Source: Phycisphaerales bacterium
Lineage (GTDB): Bacteria > Planctomycetota > Phycisphaerae > UBA1845 > PWPN01
Length of the DNA stretch: 34,170 bases
Assembly: GCA_012729595.1 (NCBI GenBank)
Contig: JAAYCU010000344.1
Span: 1 to 34,170 of the forward strand
Reading direction: 5' to 3'
Below the pieces are notes generated by a model. The model was not told the DNA's origin. It saw nothing but the letters and a program-made list of their open reading frames with translations, and did not search any database. The position numbers and the translations under genes were made by a program. Positions 8,521-16,358 of the stretch are shown in pieces (position 1 is the first letter of the stretch; each line of letters begins with the position of its first letter).

Positions 8521-9579
8521 TCAGGGTTGCGTTGGTTCGATCGGCAAAGCCTCGCGTAGCTCTTTTAACATACGTTGGACCTGTTCACTTTGCCCAGACC
8601 ATCCGCCGACTACAAACACATCCCGTGGTTCGAGAAGTAGGGAACCCTTGTCATCGGAGTCGTTCAGTGCCTGGCGATATCGGGTGTGAGCGTTCTGTGC
8701 CGCGGTGGCGTTCGGGTACTGCGCCAGCCAGATCAATTCTTCGGTATGGCTTGGCTCCTGCCGGACGCGGGCCACGGAAATCATCGCCTCGCCGGTTAAT
8801 CCCAGGCGTTCGTTCAGAGCTTTTGCATCGATTGTTCCGAACAGCTCGGTATAGTGTTCGCGTAGCGGTCGTAGATCCCGCACCACCCAGATGCGACTGT
8901 CGACCCGGCTGGCCGGCGGTATTGTCCGGGCCAGGAGGGGGGCGTCTGTCGCGGGGATATAAAAGATAATTCGCCCAAGAAGGTCGGCCAGGGCCTTCTC
9001 CGTTTGTGGGTTGATCCGCCCCTCGCCGCGCACCCGGATAAGGCTATGCCCTTGCCACCCGTACCAGACCGGTGCCGCGGCTTCCACCTGGGCTCGGATA
9101 CTTCGATCACCCCTGAAAATCCATATCCCATCTGCCAGCAGACTGAATATCCCGAAAGCGTCTTCCGGCGTACCGGTTTCTATCGCTAAAACCTCGGCCC
9201 TTAGTTCCGGCTGCTCATAGGTGCAAACCGAAACACGCGCGATGTCGAAGGTGGCCAGCACTGCGGCCAGGCCCGCTTCGGTCATTGAGGTGGCATCCGC
9301 GGCCGAGCCCGTACGCACCGGTTGAGTTTTGACCCAATCACGCATCGTATCGGTACGAGGAAGGAAGAACGGGGCGTCCTCGGCATCCTGCGCATCCACC
9401 GCGATCAATCGCGGGGCCGGATCCTCTATGAGCAAAACCGGTTCGGAGGACGGCGAGGTTTCCGCCGCCGAATCCGCATCCTGTTCTGTCTGGCGGCAGC
9501 CCGATCCGATTAATCCGGACGCCAGTATCAAACTCAGCAGGCTGGCTATCCATTGCTTGTCGATGATATTGCGTGTCAT
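8521..9579 (-). CDS. Lipoprotein, DUF6599-like, function unknown
   Basis: The 352-residue product begins with a hydrophobic leader ending LIGSGC, a lipobox-like site at Cys28, followed by an acidic Ser/Glu-rich linker. The body resembles the DUF6599 pattern: an early segment with a Cys-Thr-Tyr-Glu and two similar halves, the second around EDAFGIFSLLADG and WQGHSLIRVRGEG. No catalytic motif is visible. It is probably anchored to a membrane facing the periplasm. It converges on hisA and diverges from the radical SAM gene, with about 200 bases between the starts. The family assignment is from memory of the pattern and is tentative. Confidence 0.55.
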   Translation of the reverse strand: MTRNIIDKQWIASLLSLILASGLIGSGCRQTEQDADSAAETSPSSEPVLLIEDPAPRLIAVDAQDAEDAPFFLPRTDTMRDWVKTQPVRTGSAADATSMTEAGLAAVLATFDIARVSVCTYEQPELRAEVLAIETGTPEDAFGIFSLLADGIWIFRGDRSIRAQVEAAAPVWYGWQGHSLIRVRGEGRINPQTEKALADLLGRIIFYIPATDAPLLARTIPPASRVDSRIWVVRDLRPLREHYTELFGTIDAKALNERLGLTGEAMISVARVRQEPSHTEELIWLAQYPNATAAQNAHTRYRQALNDSDDKGSLLLEPRDVFVVGGWSGQSEQVQRMLKELREALPIEPTQP

Positions 9580-9779
9580 TGAACCACCTTTGTTATCCGG
9601 TTGTCTAGTTGAGCGTCCCCGAATCTACCGGAGATTCTATCTATTCCAGCCTGTTCCGGAAAGCCGTCCCTGTATGGTGGAATACGGTCAAGGATTTGGT
9701 TGGGATGCGCCCTCCTGCTGGTTTCCCGGATATAATGGAAAGGGAAGATGGAGATCGGCTCAATTCGTGAGGGTCCATT

Positions 9780-10889
9780 ATGAGTGTCAGTCTGGCCAAA
9801 TTGCTCGAGGACAATACCATGCCGGCCGCGCCGGAGCTGGTACGGGACGAGGGCGATCAGGTGGTGCGTTGTCTGGCCTGCGGCCACTGTTGTCGCATCG
9901 CGGAAGGCAAGGCCGGTATTTGCCGCGTGCGTTTCAATCGCGGCGGCAAGCTGTATGCTCCGGCCGGTTACGTCGCCGGGCTGGCCGTCGACCCCATCGA
10001 GAAGAAACCTTTCTTTCACGCATTCCCCGGACGTGACGCCCTGTCCTTTGGTATGCTCGGATGCGACCTGCATTGTGCCTTCTGCCAGAATTGGATATCC
10101 AGTCAGACCCTGCGCGACGAACGGGCGGTTTCCCTGCCGCACCGGATCACCGCCGATCAGGTTCTGGCCGTCGCTCTCCAGCGTCAGACCCCGGTCATGG
10201 TCAGCACCTACAACGAGCCTCTTATTACCGCCGACTGGGCGGTGGAAATCTTCAAAAGCGCCCGCGAGCACGAGATCGTCTGCGGTTTCGTCTCCAACGG
10301 CCATGCGACCCCGGATGTCCTCCGCTTCCTAAGGCCCTACGTCGACCTCTACAAGGTGGACCTCAAGTGTTTCAGCCAGGAGAACTACCGTAAGCTCGGA
10401 GGGTCTCTCCAGGTGGTTCTTGATTCCATTGCATTGCTCAAGGCGATGGGCTTCTGGGTGGAAATCGTGACGCTGATTATCCCCACCTTCAACGATGGTG
10501 ATCAGGAACTGGGCGACATCGCCAGATTCATCGCCGGGGTAAGCATGGACATCCCCTGGCACGTCACCGCCTTCCATCCCGATTACAAGATGTCCGACCC
10601 GCCGGCCACGCCGGCCAGCACGTTGAAACGCGCATATGAAATAGGCTGCGCCGCCGGGCTGAAATTTGTCTATGCCGGCAATCTGGCCGGATCCGTCGGC
10701 GATCGCGAAAACACGCATTGTCCGGCCTGTGGCGAGTTGCTCATCCGTCGCAGTGGTTTTCATATCGAGGAAAACCGCATGACCGGCGGCCACTGCCCCG
10801 GCTGCCACGCCGACATCCCCGGCGTCTGGGAACCCGACGCCCCGCGCCGCAGCGACGATTCCCGTTTCCCTCGCGCGGTCGGGTTCTGA
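9780..10889 (+). CDS. amrS: AmmeMemoRadiSam-type radical SAM enzyme (AmrS-like)
   Basis: The 369-residue product carries the radical SAM cluster motif CxxxCxxC (Cys95, Cys99, Cys102 in GCDLHCAFCQNW), preceded by a cysteine-rich segment (CLACGHCCRI, 31-40, and Cys48). A C-terminal zinc-ribbon-like CPxCG ... CPGC region ends near GVW. This layout is that of the AmrS protein, which usually travels with AmrA (AMMECR1) and AmrB (Memo) in a system of unclear substrate. Neither partner is present here. GAGGG lies 6 bases before the ATG; an internal ATG at codon 14 is an alternative. Pyruvate-formate-lyase-activating enzymes are the nearest related group, and old annotations may use that name. Confidence 0.85.
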   Translation: MSVSLAKLLEDNTMPAAPELVRDEGDQVVRCLACGHCCRIAEGKAGICRVRFNRGGKLYAPAGYVAGLAVDPIEKKPFFHAFPGRDALSFGMLGCDLHCAFCQNWISSQTLRDERAVSLPHRITADQVLAVALQRQTPVMVSTYNEPLITADWAVEIFKSAREHEIVCGFVSNGHATPDVLRFLRPYVDLYKVDLKCFSQENYRKLGGSLQVVLDSIALLKAMGFWVEIVTLIIPTFNDGDQELGDIARFIAGVSMDIPWHVTAFHPDYKMSDPPATPASTLKRAYEIGCAAGLKFVYAGNLAGSVGDRENTHCPACGELLIRRSGFHIEENRMTGGHCPGCHADIPGVWEPDAPRRSDDSRFPRAVGF

Positions 10890-11063
10890 TTGGTGCGTGA
10901 TGCCCCTGACTTAAATCGGTTCGTATTCAGAGGCTCAGGCGCTGTTTCGATACCTTTTTGTTCGGGCCGGAGATCGGATATCCGGCTCTTCGCCATGTAT
11001 TCCGAGGGTATCGTACGTTGCATTCATCCGGGTGTAATGTTACTTTATTGATAGAGGTGCAAC

Positions 11064-11351
11064 ATGGTTCGCTTGACCGCCCATTATGACGGAAAGGTAC
11101 TCATACCCGACGAAACAGTCGATCTTCCCACCGGTATTCCTCTACGAGTGACCGTGCAAACCGATGAGCCGGTGTCCGCTATGGATCCTATTGAGGCCTT
11201 GGACGGCCTTGGGAAAGAGTTATGGAAAGACATCGATTCCGTTGAATACCAGCGTACGGAACGTGAGGGATGGGAAGTGTTTTTCACGAATGATCGCTCT
11301 CTCTGGAGTGTTCAGGTTCCGGGCATCCAATCGATTCGCGGTCTGGAATAA
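11064..11351 (+). CDS. Orphan antitoxin-like protein, DUF104/AF2212 family
   Basis: The 95-residue protein begins with the family signature, a short beta-rich start YDGKVLIPDETVDLP(T)G followed by a VTV strand, then a helical tail segment ELWKDIDSVEYQRTEREGWE. In this family that segment precedes a VapC-type PIN toxin gene, and the antitoxin usually ends at about this Trp-Glu. Here the frame continues 24 further residues (starting VFFTND) with no family resemblance, and no PIN-domain gene follows. GAGGTG 5 bases before ATG sets the start. It could be a relic whose toxin was lost by a deletion that fused a toxin fragment in frame. Confidence 0.6.
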   Translation: MVRLTAHYDGKVLIPDETVDLPTGIPLRVTVQTDEPVSAMDPIEALDGLGKELWKDIDSVEYQRTEREGWEVFFTNDRSLWSVQVPGIQSIRGLE

Positions 11352-11408
11352 TAGTACGCATACTTCTCGCGGCGGCCGAGGCGCGTCGACTCAATCATGG
11401 CCGGCGGT

Positions 11409-11425
11409 GAATTGCCCGGCAATTC
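11409..11425. repeat. Short perfect inverted repeat
   Basis: GAATTGC-CCG-GCAATTC, 7-base arms, between the antitoxin-like gene and the methyltransferase start. A possible operator or RNA hairpin. Nothing else is seen in this gap. Confidence 0.35.
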
Positions 11426-11469
11426 CCGATCAGGTAGGCTTCCATCGTTTTCGAGGGAACCCGTACACG

Positions 11470-12306
11470 ATGGAAAGGGCTGCGAAGGTTATGCTGACGG
11501 ACGACTGTATTACCCGGGAGATGGCTATTCACGGCACGGTATGGGCCTCGGCCCACGGCGGCTATTTCGCCGACCCGCAAGTGGCTCGACCACTCGTCGA
11601 GGCGGCGGTGGGAACCGTTCGCTCCAGTGCGCCCGAGGTCATCGTCGATCTCGGCGGGGGTACGGGGTATCTGCTCGGGCAGCTTATGAACGATTTGCCT
11701 GATCCCGCCTTGCATTTCGTCAACGTCGAGCTTTCGCCGCGGCAACTGGGGGGCGATCATCACCCGCGGGTGCATAAGGTCTGCTGCGGCCTTACCGAGT
11801 TTCAACGCGAGATCGTGGGCGGCAGTGATCGGCGCGTTCTTTTCCTGATGCGTTCCGTACTGCATTATTTCGGCAAGGACCATCTGCCGGAGGCGCTCAC
11901 CGCCATTCGCGGCCACCTGCGTCCGGGCGAGTACTTCGTGCATCAATCCGCCTGTTTTGACGATCCGGGAGATGCCGAATGCCTCAATCAGCTCTATGCC
12001 GACATGCATTCCCCCAAGCATTACCCCACCACGTCGGTCCTCCGCGATCTTCTCGAAAAGGCCGGCTTCGCGGTCGAATCCATCGAGCCCGGCCCGCCCT
12101 TGCCGCTCGATTCGGCCGAACTGGCCCGTCGTTATCAGATCGGCGGGGCGGACATGGACAGGATTCAGGTCCGTCTTGCCGAACGCTTCGGCCGTATCGA
12201 TCAAGTTTTCGAGCCGGCGTCGGATGGCTTCCGCGCCTGGCTGCACTATCGTATCTTCATTGGCCGGGCGACGGACCTTACCCGCGGAAATACAGATACG
12301 CAATGA
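11470..12306 (+). CDS. Class I SAM-dependent methyltransferase
   Basis: The 278-residue product has the S-adenosylmethionine-binding motif I VDLGGGTGYLL (about 58-68), then a motif II/III region with FVNVELS and FLMRSVLHYFGKDH, the typical loop before strand 5. The substrate is unknown. Start choice: ATG 11470 (MERAAKVMLTDD), with ATG 11491 as an alternative. The open frame extends upstream to 11164, but that part overlaps the antitoxin-like gene in another frame and is not protein-like. The 3' end overlaps the convergent symporter gene by 29 bases. I cannot say whether the target is a small molecule or a macromolecule. Confidence 0.8.
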   Translation: MERAAKVMLTDDCITREMAIHGTVWASAHGGYFADPQVARPLVEAAVGTVRSSAPEVIVDLGGGTGYLLGQLMNDLPDPALHFVNVELSPRQLGGDHHPRVHKVCCGLTEFQREIVGGSDRRVLFLMRSVLHYFGKDHLPEALTAIRGHLRPGEYFVHQSACFDDPGDAECLNQLYADMHSPKHYPTTSVLRDLLEKAGFAVESIEPGPPLPLDSAELARRYQIGGADMDRIQVRLAERFGRIDQVFEPASDGFRAWLHYRIFIGRATDLTRGNTDTQ

Positions 12307-14005
12307 GAATAAGCAAGATCACGGTGCTGGTGTGGATCACGTCCCACTTGTTCCAACTGGCCCGAGTAATACGGCGGTCCTCGGCGGAAAGAGTGGCGAA
12401 GGTCAAGCCTTGAATCTTCGCCGGGGCCGGTGCACCGGTAAGCAGACTGACGCCGGTTATGAAGATCACGCAAATGGTGAACAACATCATCGAGAAATAA
12501 AGGAAATTGATTGTCGCCAGGCCGTTCAAGAAAGTGCCGTCGGCGAACAATCGAGACAGGAATGCATTATTCTCAAGTAGTCCGCCGGGCTGGGTGGATT
12601 TGGTGCAGATTTCACAGCCCAGTCGGAACATGCCGATGACGAACCCGGCGATCAGGCCGGTCATACATCCCTTAGCGTTGACGCGTCTGGAAAATACGCC
12701 GAAGAAGAATACCGCGGCGATCGGCGGAGCGATGTACGCCTGCACGCTTTGGAGATATTCGTACAGGGTGTCGGACATCATGGTGATAAGCGGTATCCAG
12801 ATCAGGCCAAACATGACCATAATGCTGGTCGCGATTCGCCCGACCCAAACCAGAGTGTGCTCAGTGGCTTTGGGATACATTTTTTTGTAGATGTCGATAG
12901 TAAAGAGAGTGGAGCAGGAGTTAAACACGGACGCCAGCGAACTCATCAGGGCGGCCAGCAATGCTCCTACTACAAGGCCACGCAAGCCGGCGGGTAACAG
13001 GTTTCTTACCAGCATCGGATAGGCCTGATTCGAGGCCCCGGGTTCGAGTAAGCCGGCGTAAACCCCGCCGGACTTGGCCAGGGCGTAGGCGATCATGCCC
13101 GGGACGATGAACAGGAACACCGGAAGCAGTTTCAGATAAGCCCCAAAGATGGTGCCGCGGCGAGCCTGGGTCTGGTTCGGGGCGGCCAGCGTTCGTTGCA
13201 CGATATACTGGTCGGTACACCAGTACCACAAGCCGACTACCGGGGCGCAGAACAGCATGCCCAACCATGGGAATTTCTGCTCCGTCCAGAGCACATTCGC
13301 GAGCGTGAATTCCTGGGTGGTAAGCGGTTTCCAGAGGTTGAACATGTCCGAACCGCAGATATTGTACAACTCGCCCCAGCCTCCGAGCGCGTTGAGCCCG
13401 TACGCCGTGAGCATGATCGACCCGACGATCAGTACGCCGGCCTGGATCATGTCCGTATAAACCACCGCCCGCAGACCGCCGAGTACGGTATAGATCCCGG
13501 TTACGACCACCACGCCGATCGCTCCCAGCCAGAAGTTACTAAGATTACCGAGTAACGGCTCGGGAAAAAGAGTCTGAAAAACAATGCCGGCCGCGAACAG
13601 GGATACGGCGATTTTGGTGAAGACATACGAGATCAGGCTGACCAGGGAGAGGAACCATCGGGCGGCCGGCGTATAACGCCGTTCCAAAAACTCCGGCATG
13701 GTGAAAACCAGACTGCGGGCATAGAACGGAACCAGAACCCAGCCGAGTATCAACAGGCACCAGGCATGTAACTCGTAGTGGGCCATGGCCACCCCATCGT
13801 TGGCCCCGGTGCCGGCCAGGCCCACCAGGTGCTCTGAGCCGATGTTGGAGGCGAATAGCGAGCAGCCGACAGCGAACCAGCCGACATTGCGGCCGGCCAG
13901 AAAATAATCCGCCGAAGAATCCTGGCGCTGGCTGATGACCCACCAGGCCATGCCCAGCAAGGTGCTAAAATACAAACCAATGACAATCCAATCCCAGAAT
14001 ACCAT
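12278..14005 (-). CDS. Sodium:solute symporter (SSS family)
   Basis: An inner-membrane secondary transporter that couples solute uptake to sodium. The 575-residue product has the SSS/SLC5 features: start FWDWIVIGLYFSTLLGMAWW, the DYFLAGRNVGWFAVGCSLFASNIGSEHLVG region (TM1, sodium site), GGLRAVVYTDMIQAGVL, a WYWCTDQYIVQR segment and a final C-terminal TM (VILLILIAYLYF). Hydrophobicity suggests 13-14 helices. The sequence is closest in style to the sugar/myo-inositol group, but the substrate is uncertain. ATG 14005 is preferred over the GTG at 14014 because AAAGGTGG (14011-14018 complement) sits 5 bases before it and covers the GTG. Confidence 0.9.
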   Translation of the reverse strand: MVFWDWIVIGLYFSTLLGMAWWVISQRQDSSADYFLAGRNVGWFAVGCSLFASNIGSEHLVGLAGTGANDGVAMAHYELHAWCLLILGWVLVPFYARSLVFTMPEFLERRYTPAARWFLSLVSLISYVFTKIAVSLFAAGIVFQTLFPEPLLGNLSNFWLGAIGVVVVTGIYTVLGGLRAVVYTDMIQAGVLIVGSIMLTAYGLNALGGWGELYNICGSDMFNLWKPLTTQEFTLANVLWTEQKFPWLGMLFCAPVVGLWYWCTDQYIVQRTLAAPNQTQARRGTIFGAYLKLLPVFLFIVPGMIAYALAKSGGVYAGLLEPGASNQAYPMLVRNLLPAGLRGLVVGALLAALMSSLASVFNSCSTLFTIDIYKKMYPKATEHTLVWVGRIATSIMVMFGLIWIPLITMMSDTLYEYLQSVQAYIAPPIAAVFFFGVFSRRVNAKGCMTGLIAGFVIGMFRLGCEICTKSTQPGGLLENNAFLSRLFADGTFLNGLATINFLYFSMMLFTICVIFITGVSLLTGAPAPAKIQGLTFATLSAEDRRITRASWNKWDVIHTSTVILLILIAYLYFRG

Positions 14006-14014
14006 AGTGTCCAC

Positions 14015-14437
14015 CTTTCGCTGTGCAGGAACGCGCCGGTGACCTGATCACGTCGGCGGAACCCTCGATTAAACTGAGTGCCGGCGAGGGTCGCGAATAT
14101 TACCACGAGTCGGTCTGGTGTGGCCTGAAAACCACAAATTTCGTCAAATACGATAGGCAGAGGACGACAATTTTGCAACCGCCGATTATTGATCGAAGAC
14201 CATGAGCGGCCTTCGTATTAGGAAGCGCCTGCTGGAGGTCGGCCCAAACTGTCAGCCGCTGCCGAATGCATTTATCAGGGCCTTGAGAGCCGGAATAAGA
14301 GGGCGAACGTGATGCAGTGATCGTGGAGTAATCCAACGTTTCTGTGTTACGTCTGGGGTTGCCGATGGCACTGAACGGGTCGTAATGGAACCCCTGGATA
14401 CACGACGGGTTGATACGTTCGGATAGGCCGTACGGCT
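14015..14437. other. Gene-free region upstream of the symporter
   Basis: About 420 bases between the symporter start and the terminator of the next gene. No convincing gene or RNA was recognised; it should hold the symporter promoter. Confidence 0.45.
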
Positions 14438-14472
14438 AAAAAAACGCCCGGATGGTTGGACGCATCCGGGCG
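14438..14472 (-). terminator. Rho-independent terminator of the small exported protein gene
   Basis: On the minus strand CGCCCGGATG (14472-14463) pairs perfectly with CATCCGGGCG (14454-14445) and is followed by seven T residues (14444-14438). It lies 28 bases past the stop codon. Confidence 0.85.
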
Positions 14473-14499
14473 CTTGTGTTGCGTAGGTTGTTGGAGGGT

Positions 14500-14850
14500 T
14501 CAGAACCATGATCCCGCCGAGGCCGTCGCCCATGATCCGCCGCCACCCCCGTAGTAGGTAGGATATTGCGTCGGAGCGGAAGAGCCCCAGCCATCGTCCC
14601 AGCCGGTATCCAAGTCGTCATCCCAACTGTCGAAATCATCATCGTAGCCGGAATCCATGTAGGAATCACTGCCTCCGGTCAAGCCGTTGAGCAGGTCGTT
14701 GATCCCAATACCGTTACCCGCGCCGTCCTGCAACTGGATGGTCAGCGTGCCGTCGCATCCATTCATCGGCAACCCTGCAAAGGCCGTCCCGCCGACTACC
14801 AGCAACCCTGCCAATTTCACCCGAATGGCGTTGTACAGTTTCCGTGTCAT
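14500..14850 (-). CDS. Small exported protein with Asp/Gly/Trp/Tyr-rich tail
   Basis: The 116-residue product has an N-terminal export signal (MTRKLYNAIR basic part, then LAGLLVVGGTAFAGLPM) and a cysteine (PMNGCDG) soon after, which could be a lipid or disulfide site. The middle (TLTIQLQDGAGNGIGINDLL) is followed by a low-complexity tail of Asp, Ser, Gly, Tyr and Trp with repeated WDD/GYDDD pieces and a GGGGG run. The acidic tail suggests calcium binding or an extended surface protein; this is inference. AAGGAG 7 bases before ATG 14850 decides the start. It has its own promoter and terminator. I do not recognise the family. Confidence 0.7.
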   Translation of the reverse strand: MTRKLYNAIRVKLAGLLVVGGTAFAGLPMNGCDGTLTIQLQDGAGNGIGINDLLNGLTGGSDSYMDSGYDDDFDSWDDDLDTGWDDGWGSSAPTQYPTYYGGGGGSWATASAGSWF

Positions 14851-14972
14851 GACCAATCTCCTTGTTCCTTTGATTTTTTCCTTGTTTTTTGTTTGCCCGG
14901 ATCACTCGACCCGATGCTTACGAAGGGAAATTGGTCGGTAGCCTCTCGGACCTTTCAGGAAAGGGGGGCAAA

Positions 14973-15001
14973 AAGATAGATAATTCTTAAACGCTTGTCA
15001 T
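14973..15001 (-). promoter_or_regulatory. Probable promoter of the small exported protein gene
   Basis: Minus strand: ATGACA (15001-14996), 17-base spacer, TATCTT (14978-14973). This leaves a leader of about 115 bases. The match is moderate. Confidence 0.4.
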
Positions 15002-15076
15002 TGGGTGACTTATGTGACGTTTTATGGCTCTGTGATGCTATTAGGTTCTCGATTGCGGCGTAATGGGGTGGTGATG

Positions 15077-16288
15077 TCACTCGGAAACCGCGAACAAGCC
15101 GCTCCCGTCGTTGAGCAGAACCGAGATGGTGTTGGCGGTAAAATTGGCGACGGCCAGATCGACCGCTCCGTCGCTATCGAGATCGGCCGGGGCGACAAAA
15201 CTGGGACCGGCCCCGACGGTAACGTTTTCGACCAGGGAAAAGCTACCCTGGCCGTCGTTGAACAGGAGGGAAACGTCGCCGGAGACATTATTGGCCACCG
15301 CCAGGTCCGCCGCTCCATTGCCGTTCAGGTCGGCGACGGCCGGCCAGACCGGACTGTCCCCGGCGGCAACCTCGACCGGCGGCGCGAAATCGCCCCCGCC
15401 GTTATTAAACAGAATCAGCAGCCCGCCGGTGTCCTGCTCGTCGAAGGGATCGCCGTTGTCGGCCACGATCAGATCGATCAGGCCGTCGCCGTTTAGATCG
15501 CCCGCGTTCATACCGTTGAACAAGTGCCCGGGCCTGACCGTAACCGTTTTCTGTTCAGTGAAATGGCCTTGTCCGTCGTTCAGCAGAACGGACACATTAC
15601 CCGAGAACCGGTGGGAGGCGGCCAGGTCGGGCCGGCCATTGCCGTTCAGGTCGGCGGCGATCAAGCCGTTCAACTGCACGAAGTACAGGCTGACCCGGAT
15701 GATCTGGGTTTGGGTAAATCGCCCCGTGCCGTCGTTGGTAAACACGGTGATGTTGTCGTAAGCCCCGTTGGCCGAGGCCAGATCGATATGCCCGTCGCCG
15801 TTGAAGTCGGCCGTGGCCAGATTCGAGGGCGTGTAATCCATATCGATCCGGGAAGGGGAGGAAAAACGCCCGTTGCCTTCGTTATAAAACAGGGAAATGT
15901 GGAACCCGCCGCCGACGGCGATATCAAGCAGGCCGTTGCCGTTGAAGTCGCCGAGCACCGCCGAGAGCGGATTGCGGGCGGTGGCCTTGTTGCCCGCCGA
16001 AGTCAGCGTGCCATCGCCGTTATTGAGCAGGATGGTGATATTGTTCGCCCCGAAATTGACCGAAACCAGATCGAGAATGCCGTTATTGTTCAAGTCGCTG
16101 ACGGCCAGGGCGTAAGGCGACGAGCCGGCCAGCGGCACGCATTCGGTCGCCGACAGGCCGCAACTGGTGATCACCGAAAAGTCCGGCGGGAGATTGTTCG
16201 GCCCCTGGCAACCCTGGCCAGAGGTCAGGATCGTACTGACCGCCAGGGCGAGCATGATCGCCGGTCTAATTATACTGATGCGCTGCAT
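15077..16288 (-). CDS. Lipoprotein consisting of a seven-repeat FG-GAP/VCBS propeller
   Basis: The 403-residue product has a signal peptide ending LTSGQGC, probably lipidated at Cys27. Seven repeats follow, each beginning with a calcium-binding D-x-N-x-[ND]-G-x-x-D-[LI] motif at about residues 65, 114, 161, 213, 264, 320 and 369 and ending with an LLNDGxGxF turn. Seven such units build an integrin-alpha-type beta propeller, used for binding at the cell surface. There is no enzyme domain. The start is ATG 16288 (MQRISIIRP) with GAGG upstream; the frame is open further upstream but without a signal sequence. It follows the metzincin gene on the same strand after 70 bases, so the two are likely co-transcribed. 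Confidence 0.85.
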   Translation of the reverse strand: MQRISIIRPAIMLALAVSTILTSGQGCQGPNNLPPDFSVITSCGLSATECVPLAGSSPYALAVSDLNNNGILDLVSVNFGANNITILLNNGDGTLTSAGNKATARNPLSAVLGDFNGNGLLDIAVGGGFHISLFYNEGNGRFSSPSRIDMDYTPSNLATADFNGDGHIDLASANGAYDNITVFTNDGTGRFTQTQIIRVSLYFVQLNGLIAADLNGNGRPDLAASHRFSGNVSVLLNDGQGHFTEQKTVTVRPGHLFNGMNAGDLNGDGLIDLIVADNGDPFDEQDTGGLLILFNNGGGDFAPPVEVAAGDSPVWPAVADLNGNGAADLAVANNVSGDVSLLFNDGQGSFSLVENVTVGAGPSFVAPADLDSDGAVDLAVANFTANTISVLLNDGSGLFAVSE

Positions 16289-16358
16289 GCGCTGCCTCGT
16301 CGATAGACGGTCCATGCACTTGGCCCTGTGTCCCGGACCGCCGAACACCCGTTATCGT

